A stretch of DNA of 39,353 nt, taken from positions 1-39,353 of the forward strand of contig JAFOKO010000055.1 in the NCBI GenBank assembly GCA_017419715.1, read 5' to 3'. This document shows positions 6,831 to 14,065 of this stretch, in pieces. Within the stretch, counting starts at the first letter, position 1. Each line of letters opens with the position of its first letter. The DNA is from Oscillospiraceae bacterium. GTDB taxonomy: Bacteria > Bacillota > Clostridia > Oscillospirales > Oscillospiraceae. The position numbers and the translations under genes are program-made. The notes below the pieces were generated by a model, which worked only from the letters and a program-made list of their open reading frames with translations, made no database searches and was not told where the DNA came from.

Positions 6831-9578
6831 ATGAAATTTGAATTAAAAGATTTTCAGGTAACTGCGACAAAGGCATTACTGGATAGAATGCTGAAGGCCC
6901 GCGATGCATACTATCGAGACGGCGATCCCGCCTCATGCTGCTTGGCTTCTCCTACCGGCTCCGGTAAAACCATTATGGTAGCTGCTGCTGTGGAAGCGAT
7001 CTTTAACGGCAATCCCGAATGGGGTATTGAGCGTGATCCGTTTGCTACTGTGTTGTGGGTTTCCGACAGCCCATCTTTGAACGAACAGACGATTTATAAG
7101 TTCCGCGAGGCGACAGATTTGGACCCCACGCTTATCGAAACCATTGAGAACACTTTCACTGGTGATCATGATGAGCTCGAACCGGGACATATATACTTTT
7201 TAAACCGTCAGAAGCTGTCCAGCGCGGGTCTGCTCACAAAAGGCGGGGAAATTCCGACCTTCTGGCAGTTGCTGCGCCGCACGGTCAATGATAGTTCTGT
7301 CCATCTTTATATGCTCTATGACGAAGCACATAAGGGTTTGGGCAGCGCGGACAAAAAGGATACTGCCGGCGAAACAATCACAAGCAGGATCATTGACGGC
7401 GATGATGGAAAGTGTCCGATACCTGTTGTCGTCGGTATATCGGCAACACCGAAGCGTTTTACCGCTGCAATGGAAGGGCGTTCGGAGCGTATCCCTTATC
7501 CTGTCGTAAAAGTTAGCCCAGCAGATGTTCAGGCCAGTGGCTTGTTAAAGGATAAAATAGTATTGCAAGCCCCGACCGAAGGTGCAGCCGTTTATAACAT
7601 CTATCTTAATGATGCTTGTAAGACGCTCGTGCAGTCGACGGCACTATGGCAGATGTATTGCGAACAGAACGATGCGCCGATGGTGAGGCCGTTAATGGTT
7701 GTTCAGGTGCCCAATAAGATATCTCAGGATAAGATTCGGCAAATCTGCTCTGAAATCTATGAAAAGATCCCTTCATTAGACCGCTCTACAGCTTTTGCAC
7801 ATGTTATCAGCGGTGAAGGCGATATGCACCTTGCTCCGTATGAGGTGCCATGTGTTGAGCCGCAGGATGTGCAACGCAAAAGCGATATTCGTATTCTTTT
7901 CGCTAAGGAAGCTATCAGCACCGGTTGGGACTGTCCCCGTGCCGAGGTCATCTTCTCTATGCGCCCGCATCAGGATGATACCTATATTGCACAGCTTATT
8001 GGCCGTATGGTGCGTACTCCGCTTGCAGAGAGCGTGAATATTGAGCTCCTCAACTCGGTTAGTTGCTTCTTGCCATACTTTGATCCCGCTACGTTGGAAA
8101 AAGTCGTGAAATATCTGACAGAAGAAGGCAACGATGATTACAGCGGCGTTTCCAGAGAATCCGGACGCGAGATTGTGACAAAGCCAGTCAATGTCGAATG
8201 GGATTCCACCTTTGGAATTGACGATGTATTCACGGGCATTGCTTCGCGTGAAAGAGCACACTCCACATCGAATTACATCGATGGTGTCATTTCATATGCG
8301 GGTATGCTTGAGGAAAATGATATCGGCGCAGAATCTATTCCGCATGAAACCGAAGAAGAATCTGGAAACACGAAGGGCAATGCTGAAAACACAGGAACTC
8401 CAATTTTTCCTGAAAAGGCTGGAGATGACTCCTCATCAAAAACAGGCAGTGAAGCCACAGGAGCAAAAGCCCCTGTCGCAGGCGTACCGGCTGTTGCTCC
8501 TGCAGCGCCGCATATACCGACTGCAGAAGCGGAACCGGATGCTCCCGGCGAACTTGAAAAAGCCATTGATGCCATGCTCCGGGCATTGAATGAAAGCATA
8601 GTCACATTCAATGACAAATTTGAAGCTGCTCGGAACACGGTTCTCCATGCAAAATCAACGCAAGTTGAGCTGAAATACTTGGACGCGGCTTCTGCAAAAA
8701 CGAAGGTCTATGAAGACGATGCGGATTCCTATGCTATTGCCAATGCGCGCAGACGCGGCGATGTTACTCTTTCCCCAAGTGTAACGAATGCATTTTTCCG
8801 TCAGCAGATCTTGCTTGGTATGGAACCGCTCGATATTAATGTAGAAATTGCTGCTGCAGCTGCCGTTCCGGAAATTGTCGAGGCCGTGAAGCAAAGCGCC
8901 AGAACTAAGTTGGAAAAGCTGACGGAAGAGTACGATCCGGTGATTGCAAAGTATCCCACCAGCGTGCGAAATCAATTCTCCTCCGGTATGAGCAAACATG
9001 GTATCCCGCATACGGTATTCCTTGATAAGCCAGTTGCTGACACTCAGGATTCCGGTGGCAAAAAGTATCCCAAGCATGTAGTAAACGATCCGAAAACGCA
9101 CATGGCGTGGTTCAATCTCTATGATTCCGAAGATGCCGTCGTTATGCATGAATTGAGAAAGCCGGAGGTTATCTGCTGGTACCGCAATCCGGTCGGCAAG
9201 ACAACAGGACAATCGTTGCGTATTCCATATCGTCTTGGTGATGATCGGAAGGTGCTGCATCCCGATTTTATCTTCTTTGAAAAGGTGGGGGATCGAGAGA
9301 TGCCGGCCATTGTTGATCCGCACGGGCTTCATTTGGCCGATACCATGCCGAAACTCAAAGGCATCGCTCGATATGTTGAGGATTTCGGAGAGTCTTTCTC
9401 TCGTTACTGGTTTGTTTCTGATTACAAGGGACAAGCCACTTATCTCGACATGAAGGACGCAGAGACACGTTCCGTTATCAGCACCGCATCCGATGCGTAT
9501 GAGTGTTTTGCCAAGTGTGGCAAAAAGTATATGGATGGCCCGCTTTCTAAATCGAAGGACGGGTATAGGAAGAAATGA
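6831..9578 (+). CDS. Type III restriction enzyme Res subunit (SF2 helicase/translocase with C-terminal nuclease-like domain)
   Basis: The 915-residue protein shows SF2 motifs: Walker A PTGSGKT (41-47), DEAH box (164-167), SAT (204-206) and motif VI QLIGRMVR (388-395), preceded by STGWDCPRAEV. A low-complexity Ala/Pro/Glu linker lies at about 510-590. The C-terminal region (about 780-900) is where type III Res proteins carry a PD-(D/E)XK endonuclease. Here it reads HPDFIFF (Asp812) and IVDPHG (Asp829, His831), so the expected (D/E)XK is DPH. Known type III enzymes use ATP to communicate between two inverted sites before cutting. The gene follows mod by 12 nt with a GGAG-type RBS. Whether the variant motif is active is open; the small nuclease-like protein two genes upstream could compensate. 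Confidence 0.92.
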   Translation: MKFELKDFQVTATKALLDRMLKARDAYYRDGDPASCCLASPTGSGKTIMVAAAVEAIFNGNPEWGIERDPFATVLWVSDSPSLNEQTIYKFREATDLDPTLIETIENTFTGDHDELEPGHIYFLNRQKLSSAGLLTKGGEIPTFWQLLRRTVNDSSVHLYMLYDEAHKGLGSADKKDTAGETITSRIIDGDDGKCPIPVVVGISATPKRFTAAMEGRSERIPYPVVKVSPADVQASGLLKDKIVLQAPTEGAAVYNIYLNDACKTLVQSTALWQMYCEQNDAPMVRPLMVVQVPNKISQDKIRQICSEIYEKIPSLDRSTAFAHVISGEGDMHLAPYEVPCVEPQDVQRKSDIRILFAKEAISTGWDCPRAEVIFSMRPHQDDTYIAQLIGRMVRTPLAESVNIELLNSVSCFLPYFDPATLEKVVKYLTEEGNDDYSGVSRESGREIVTKPVNVEWDSTFGIDDVFTGIASRERAHSTSNYIDGVISYAGMLEENDIGAESIPHETEEESGNTKGNAENTGTPIFPEKAGDDSSSKTGSEATGAKAPVAGVPAVAPAAPHIPTAEAEPDAPGELEKAIDAMLRALNESIVTFNDKFEAARNTVLHAKSTQVELKYLDAASAKTKVYEDDADSYAIANARRRGDVTLSPSVTNAFFRQQILLGMEPLDINVEIAAAAAVPEIVEAVKQSARTKLEKLTEEYDPVIAKYPTSVRNQFSSGMSKHGIPHTVFLDKPVADTQDSGGKKYPKHVVNDPKTHMAWFNLYDSEDAVVMHELRKPEVICWYRNPVGKTTGQSLRIPYRLGDDRKVLHPDFIFFEKVGDREMPAIVDPHGLHLADTMPKLKGIARYVEDFGESFSRYWFVSDYKGQATYLDMKDAETRSVISTASDAYECFAKCGKKYMDGPLSKSKDGYRKK

Positions 9579-9635
9579 TCGATGATCTGCTAAAATGATG
9601 AATTCGGTAGTTAGTTTAACGGTAAAGGAGGTGGG

Positions 9636-10835
9636 ATGATGGCTATCTATGCGTTAATAAACAAAGAGGTAATTCCCTTTGTTTGTGCTGGAAAAAGAGT
9701 ATCGATTGAGTTTTTACACGAAAGAACAAATTTCCAGATAGACAAATTGAACCAGTGGCTTGATGTTACAGATGCCACTCTTCCTACAATACTCCAAGCA
9801 AAGAAACTTGCTAAATGCCTTCATATTCCATTTGCAGGTTTGTATATGAATACGGAGGATATCAATATAAAAGCAATACCGTCAATTAAAAACTACCGGA
9901 CGCTTGATGGATGCCCCATTGTTGATGATAGCGGTTTTAATATCGCAATTTGCGATGTTTTGCAGGAACGGGATTTCCTTCTCGAAGAGAGTTCAGAATT
10001 AGGCATTCCTGTAACTCCGTTCTCTGTGCCCTCTTGCACCACTGACAATCCTATAGATTGGGCGTATGCGATTAGACAGCACTATGCGATAGATATAAAG
10101 GACCAGTATAGATGCACCTCTTCACGTAAGTTTTATTTGTATCTCAGAGAAAAGCTTGAACAGAAGGGTGTGTTTGTACAGTGCTTTACAGATGTTCCAG
10201 TCGAAATTGTACGCGGATTCGCCATCTACGAACACAAGCTCCCGATAATTGGAATCAATGACGATGATAGGCCTCCTGCAAAATCGTTCTCCTTGATTCA
10301 TGAATTGGTCCATTTGATTAAGCGAGAGTCATCTGTATGTAATGTTATGTATAACGCAACATCATCGCAGAGAGAAGAAGTCTTCTGTAATGCCGTTGCT
10401 GGTGAACTGTTAGTTCCAAAAGATGCACTAATGATAGTCTTAAGGAATGGCGGCTACAATAAGCCATACACAACGGATGACATCCGACTGATTGCAGACA
10501 GGTTTTCTGTCAGCAAAGAGGTAATAATCCGACGATTACTTGATTGTGGCAAGATAAATGATACGGAATACCAAACGTATTCCGATGAATTCCGCAGAAT
10601 TATCGAGAAAGAGCGAGAGGAGCAGAGGTTAGCAAGAAAAGCCGGGTTACAAACGGGCTTCGGTAAAAGCGTCAGTCGTGATGCCATCGATCGGACCAGT
10701 TCAGTTGTTTGCAAAATGCTTTATTACGGGTACGGTGAGGAAATATACAGCAAGCGCGACATAGCTCAGCATCTGGAAATTGCGCCAAAACATGTCGATA
10801 AGTTCTTAATGGAGGTTTCAAAATGGAACAGCTAA
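9636..10835 (+). CDS. ImmA/IrrE family metallopeptidase with N-terminal extension
   Basis: The 399-residue protein has the zinc-peptidase motif HELVH (His222, Glu223, His226) followed by EEVFCNAVAGELLVPKDAL, the hallmark of the ImmA/IrrE (DUF955, COG2856) family. Residues 1-90 look like a divergent HTH-like segment (INKEVIPFVCAGKRVSIEFL, ILQAKKLAKCLHIP). The C-terminal region (about 300-399) is helical and basic. AAAGGAGGTGGG precedes ATG 9636; ATG 9639 is an equally possible start. ImmA-type proteases cleave phage or ICE repressors, and fused forms often pair with PIN-like partners as predicted toxin-antitoxin modules. The 13-nt overlap with the next gene supports such a pair here. Confidence 0.88.
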   Translation: MMAIYALINKEVIPFVCAGKRVSIEFLHERTNFQIDKLNQWLDVTDATLPTILQAKKLAKCLHIPFAGLYMNTEDINIKAIPSIKNYRTLDGCPIVDDSGFNIAICDVLQERDFLLEESSELGIPVTPFSVPSCTTDNPIDWAYAIRQHYAIDIKDQYRCTSSRKFYLYLREKLEQKGVFVQCFTDVPVEIVRGFAIYEHKLPIIGINDDDRPPAKSFSLIHELVHLIKRESSVCNVMYNATSSQREEVFCNAVAGELLVPKDALMIVLRNGGYNKPYTTDDIRLIADRFSVSKEVIIRRLLDCGKINDTEYQTYSDEFRRIIEKEREEQRLARKAGLQTGFGKSVSRDAIDRTSSVVCKMLYYGYGEEIYSKRDIAQHLEIAPKHVDKFLMEVSKWNS

Positions 10836-11311
10836 CCCTATTCAAACCTCCGTACAAATACCTTATTGATTCTTCATCAATATTGGCACAGAAGCCTTCA
10901 GATACCCTTCCACGACAGGTACACAAAAGCCTGTGGGAGATGATTGAAAAAAGTATCCAAGAACAAACCATCGCAACTTGCTCTGAAATTGAGGAAGAAG
11001 TTAAGAATGATAACGAGGTTGGTAACTGGCTCGGCTCTAAGCAGTGTGTGATTCTTCCAATTGACGACGAAGTTCAGAGAAATGTCAGAAGGATTGTCAC
11101 TGAGCACCCCAAGATGATTTGTTTTTCCGGGGGAAAGGGGTCATCGTCCGGTGATGCGTTCTTGATTGCAACTGCGATGAAATACAACCTTAAGATAATA
11201 ACTGAAGAAAAGAAGGATAAACAGAATAAGATTCCGATTATCTGTAAAGACTACGGAATTCAAACAATGAGCATTACAGAACTGTGTGTTGCAGAAGGTT
11301 GGGTATTCTAA
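10823..11311 (+). CDS. DUF4411 family PIN-like protein (predicted toxin partner)
   Basis: The 162-residue protein begins its fold with YLIDSSSIL (Asp21), has acidic residues in EIEEEVKN, and ends with SSGDAFLIATAM and LKIITEEKK, the spacing of acidic residues typical of PIN-domain nucleases. Overall this matches DUF4411, a PIN-like family. It overlaps the ImmA/IrrE gene by 13 nt and is the last gene before the tRNA locus. PIN proteins cleave RNA, often tRNA or mRNA, so the pair is a plausible toxin-antitoxin or abortive-infection module closing the restriction cassette. Toxicity is inferred from family and context only. Confidence 0.82.
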   Translation: MEQLTLFKPPYKYLIDSSSILAQKPSDTLPRQVHKSLWEMIEKSIQEQTIATCSEIEEEVKNDNEVGNWLGSKQCVILPIDDEVQRNVRRIVTEHPKMICFSGGKGSSSGDAFLIATAMKYNLKIITEEKKDKQNKIPIICKDYGIQTMSITELCVAEGWVF

Positions 11312-11370
11312 AACGCACCCGATCCCGCAAAAATGCACCTTGTATCAATTATTCGGTCCAATGCCAATAT

Positions 11371-11398
11371 ACGCTCTTAGCTCAGTCGGTAGAACAGC
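11371..11398 (+). pseudogene. 5' fragment of a tRNA gene (acceptor strand and D-arm only)
   Basis: The 28 bases ending in TAGCTCAGTCGGTAGAACAG have the acceptor 5' strand plus a canonical D-arm of a class I tRNA, of the kind seen in tRNA-Lys or tRNA-Asn. What follows is pyrimidine-rich (CTCCTTCTTCCTTC) and cannot form an anticodon stem, and no T-arm follows. It marks the boundary between the defence island and the tRNA locus and may be a recombination scar. Confidence 0.6.
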
Positions 11399-11413
11399 CT
11401 CCTTCTTCCTTCT

Positions 11414-11439
11414 CCCCATCGAGCCACACTTCGATGGGG
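11414..11439 (+). repeat. Hairpin repeat copy 1, 9 nt upstream of tRNA-Leu
   Basis: Perfect 9-bp stem CCCCATCGA / TCGATGGGG around loop GCCACACT, preceded by a pyrimidine-rich run. A second copy with the same stem occurs at 11612-11637, and both end exactly 9 nt before a mature tRNA 5' end. There is no U-tract, so it is not an ordinary terminator. Confidence 0.8.
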
Positions 11440-11448
11440 ACCCCATAT

Positions 11449-11526
11449 ACAGATGTGGCGCAATTGGCAGACGCATCCGATTTAAGATCGGAAAAACTGT
11501 GGGTTCGAGGCCCACCATCTGTACCA
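11449..11526 (+). tRNA. tRNA-Leu(UAA)-like gene with short (class I) variable region
   Basis: A complete cloverleaf is visible: acceptor ACAGATG / CATCTGT, D-arm starting GCGCAATTGGCAGACGC (a leucine-tRNA-type D-arm), anticodon stem TCCGA / TCGGA, loop TTTAAGA with anticodon TAA, T-arm GTGGG-TTCGAGG-CCCAC, discriminator A and encoded CCA. Bacterial tRNA-Leu normally has a long extra arm of 10 or more bases; here only six bases (AAAACT) separate the anticodon stem from the T-stem. The identity as Leu rests on anticodon, D-arm and A73. It could be functional or a decayed copy that kept its pairing. Confidence 0.8.
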
Positions 11527-11611
11527 CGTCGCAGCACCCTACGCACGGCTCAGAAACGCCGGTTCCGTAAATGCCGGCCTTTCTTCGGCTGTGCTTCTGG
11601 GCTGCTCCTCT

Positions 11612-11637
11612 CCCCATCGAACCACGCTTCGATGGGG
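11612..11637 (+). repeat. Hairpin repeat copy 2, 9 nt upstream of tRNA-Tyr
   Basis: Same stem CCCCATCGA / TCGATGGGG as copy 1, with loop ACCACGCT. The loop differs at two positions from copy 1 while the stem is identical, which points to a conserved RNA or DNA structure rather than chance. Confidence 0.8.
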
Positions 11638-11646
11638 GCCTCATTG

Positions 11647-11734
11647 GGGAGAGTGCCGGAGTCTGGTCAAACGGGACGGACTGTAAATCCGTTGGCTAAC
11701 GCCTGCGTTGGTTCAAATCCAACCTCTCCCACCA
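11647..11734 (+). tRNA. tRNA-Tyr(GUA)
   Basis: Class II tRNA with acceptor GGGAGAG / CTCTCCC, anticodon stem ACGGA / TCCGT around CTGTAAA (anticodon GTA), a long variable arm (TGGCTAACGCCTGC region), T-loop TTCAAAT, discriminator A and encoded CCA. All parts are intact. Confidence 0.95.
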
Positions 11735-11805
11735 GTTTCAGTCAAAACACAGCTCGATCAAACCCCCGACCAAAGGATCATTTCAATGATCTCTAAAAAC
11801 GAGAT

Positions 11806-11845
11806 AAGGTGCCAACCATCCCGTTCAGCGTATGGTTGGCACCTT
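11806..11845. terminator. Strong stem-loop between the tRNA locus and the oxidoreductase gene
   Basis: Perfect 14-bp arms AAGGTGCCAACCAT and ATGGTTGGCACCTT enclose a 12-nt loop; the stem extends outward as GATAAGG/CTTATC with a small bulge. It lies between convergent units (tRNAs on plus, oxidoreductase on minus) and is probably a bidirectional terminator, although no clear U-tract is present on either side. Confidence 0.5.
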
Positions 11846-11906
11846 CCCTTATCCGGAGCAATTCTTTTACGCCATTAAGAGCGAGAAAGAATTCTTGTGT
11901 TAAATC

Positions 11907-13844
11907 TTAGTGGATGCACCAGGCTGCGAAGAAGCCGCCGCGGACGGCCTCGCCCACCTGACCGACGCCGGTGCAGTCGCCGACGACCGCGGTGGTGGGA
12001 TACTTCTTGCAGATCTCCTCGACCGGGCCGTTGTTGGGCTTCATGCCGAAGGAGACGATCACGGTATCGGCAGGGATCGTCTTCTCGCCGTCCGGGCCTT
12101 CCGCCAGGACGCCTGCTTCCGTAAAGGCCTTGATCTTCGTGGAGGTCAGCTCCTTGATGTGATTGTCGCGCAGACGGAACATCAGCGGGTTGCGGTTGTC
12201 CAGCAGGGCGGTGGGGCAGAGCTCCGGCAGCATCTCCACGATGGTGACATCCTTGCCCTCATAGGCCAGATCCAGGGCCGCCTCGCAGCCGCTGACGCCG
12301 CCGCCGGCGACGACGATTCTCTCGCCCTTGACCAGCTCGGGATGCAGATGGGACTGGCAGACCTCCACCACATTCTCGTTGTGGATGCCGGGGATCGGCG
12401 GGATGCTGGGCACGGCGCCCAGAGCGAGGATGATGCGGTCAGCCTCGGCAAGCTCGGGAGAATCCGGGCCGATCTCCTTGTTTAGGACCACCTTGACGCC
12501 GTTCTTGGCGATCTGGGTCTTTTCGTATTCCACGAACTCATGCAGATGCTTTTTGAAGGAGGGCACGGAGGCCGCCAGCAGTTGGCCGCCCAGCTTGTCG
12601 CCCTTCTCGTAGAGGGTCACGTCGTGGCCGATTGCCGCCGCGACTCTGGCAGCTTCGAGCCCGCCGGGGCCGCCGCCGACTACCGCGATCTTTCTGGGAT
12701 GCGCGGTCTTCTTCAGCGGGTACTCCAGCTCGTGGACCGCCTGCGGGTTGATGGCGCAGCTGATGGAGCGGTTCATATAGAGACGGCCCACGCAGATCTG
12801 GTTGCAGAACAGGCAGGGACGGATGTCCTCCTCCTGACCGTCGAGCAGCTTATTCGGCATGTCGGGATCGGCGATCAGGGCGCGGCCGAACATGGCGAAG
12901 TCGATCTTGCCGTCGGCGATGGCCTTCTCTGCGGAGGCGGGGGTGTGGGTGCCGGAGTTCAACACGATGACGCCGCAGGCCTCCTTGATCTTCTGGGCAT
13001 AGTCCGCCATGCAGGAGTCGCCCTGGTAGATGGACGGGCAGATCCACTGCTTCTCCTCATAGGCGCCCACGTCGATGTCGAAGGCGTCCACGCCCAGCTC
13101 CTTCATGTAGTTGACCACCCGGATGGATTCCTCCAGGGTGCGGCCGCCCTCGAAGTCGTGGGTCGCCGCCATGCGCATCAGGATCGGCATATCCGGGCCG
13201 ACCTGGGAGCGGATGCCCTCGTAGATCTCCCGGACGATCCGCATCCGGTTTTCAAAGCAACCGCCGTATTCGTCGGTACGCTTGTTCCAGACGGGGGTGA
13301 TGAACTGATCCAGAATATAGCCGCTGTGGGCGTGGATCTCCACGGCGTCGGCCTCGGCCAGCTTGGCTCTGGCGGCGGCGCGGGTGAAGCAGCCCACCAT
13401 GTCGTGGATCTCGTCAACGGTAAAGGCGCGGCACAGCCGGTCGGGGAAGTAGAAGGAGGGCACCTCGGAGGCGCAGACCATCTGATCGTCGGAGAAGGGG
13501 AAAGCGTTCCGGCCCAGACCGCAGCCGAGCTGGATGCAGCACTTGGCGCCTTCGGCGTGGATGGCCTCCACCAGGGTGGCCCAGCCCTTCATCTGCTCGT
13601 CGGTGTCGGCGGTGGTGATGTAGTTGATCCAGGGGTCGGTCTTGTTGGTGACGTACTGCACCTCGGTGATGACCATGCCCACGCCGCCGCGGGCTCTGGC
13701 GCGGAAGTATTCCAGCTGATTGGAGGAGACGGAGCCGTCATGGTTTTCCGAGAAGGTGCCCATGGGGCTCATGACGATGCGGTTTTTCAGGGCCAGCTTG
13801 CCGATTTTGCCATAGGAGAACAAATGCGGGTACTTGGTAGGCAT
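11907..13844 (-). CDS. NADH:flavin oxidoreductase / 2-enoate (2,4-dienoyl-CoA) reductase-type enzyme with 4Fe-4S cluster
   Basis: The 645-residue protein joins an old-yellow-enzyme TIM barrel (about 1-335) to an FAD/NAD-binding module (about 385-645). Visible features are the FMN-binding LKNRIVMSPMGT start, the active-site stretch IHAHSGYILDQF and NKRTDEYGGCFENR. The 4Fe-4S ligands are Cys344, Cys347, Cys351 and Cys363 (CLFCNQIC then SISC). The dinucleotide fold is KIAVVGGGPGGLEAARVA at 385. The family includes FadH, enoate reductases and BaiCD/BaiH, which pass electrons from NAD(P)H through FAD, Fe-S and FMN to an activated C=C bond. The start at 13844 is preferred over an upstream codon at 13889 because GAAAGGAGCG lies just before it. 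The gene diverges from a PucR regulator, its likely controller. The substrate cannot be told. Confidence 0.92.
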   Translation of the reverse strand: MPTKYPHLFSYGKIGKLALKNRIVMSPMGTFSENHDGSVSSNQLEYFRARARGGVGMVITEVQYVTNKTDPWINYITTADTDEQMKGWATLVEAIHAEGAKCCIQLGCGLGRNAFPFSDDQMVCASEVPSFYFPDRLCRAFTVDEIHDMVGCFTRAAARAKLAEADAVEIHAHSGYILDQFITPVWNKRTDEYGGCFENRMRIVREIYEGIRSQVGPDMPILMRMAATHDFEGGRTLEESIRVVNYMKELGVDAFDIDVGAYEEKQWICPSIYQGDSCMADYAQKIKEACGVIVLNSGTHTPASAEKAIADGKIDFAMFGRALIADPDMPNKLLDGQEEDIRPCLFCNQICVGRLYMNRSISCAINPQAVHELEYPLKKTAHPRKIAVVGGGPGGLEAARVAAAIGHDVTLYEKGDKLGGQLLAASVPSFKKHLHEFVEYEKTQIAKNGVKVVLNKEIGPDSPELAEADRIILALGAVPSIPPIPGIHNENVVEVCQSHLHPELVKGERIVVAGGGVSGCEAALDLAYEGKDVTIVEMLPELCPTALLDNRNPLMFRLRDNHIKELTSTKIKAFTEAGVLAEGPDGEKTIPADTVIVSFGMKPNNGPVEEICKKYPTTAVVGDCTGVGQVGEAVRGGFFAAWCIH

Positions 13845-13942
13845 AAAACGCTCCTTTCTGCCTGGGGGCCGCGCCTCGGGAGTGTGCATTTTTCCATTTT
13901 CCGGGAAGCAACGACCGGTTTTGAAATTGTTTATGTTTCGGA

Positions 13943-13971
13943 TTGATTTTGTTGAGATTCCTTGCTATAAT
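13943..13971 (+). promoter_or_regulatory. Promoter for the PucR-type regulator
   Basis: TTGATT (13943-13948), 17-nt spacer, TATAAT (13966-13971) directed toward the regulator. The -10 lies inside the dyad GCTATA-A-TATAGC (13964-13976), a possible operator in the intergenic region shared with the divergent oxidoreductase. Confidence 0.65.
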
Positions 13972-14033
13972 ATAGCATACCAGATTTACCGGGATTTGTC
14001 GATGGAAGAATGAAACCATTTCAAGCGCAAATA

Positions 14034-14050
14034 GTGTGCATTTTGCACAC
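14034..14050. promoter_or_regulatory. Palindromic operator candidate at the regulator start
   Basis: GTGTGCA-TTT-TGCACAC is a perfect 7-bp dyad with a 3-nt centre, located just before the RBS of the PucR gene and downstream of its -10. The position suggests autoregulation by a dimeric repressor; the binding protein is inferred. Confidence 0.5.
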
Positions 14051-14065
14051 AGATGGGAGGATCCC

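Noticed and set aside
11449..11526. Suppressor or selenocysteine tRNA
   Set aside because: Anticodon UAA reads the sense codon UUA, not a stop codon; the acceptor and D-arm are of ordinary length.
12540..13946. 468-codon open frame on the plus strand
   Set aside because: It is antisense to the flavin/Fe-S oxidoreductase, has low-complexity Gly/Val/Asp/His content typical of shadow frames in GC-rich genes, and shows no family motif.
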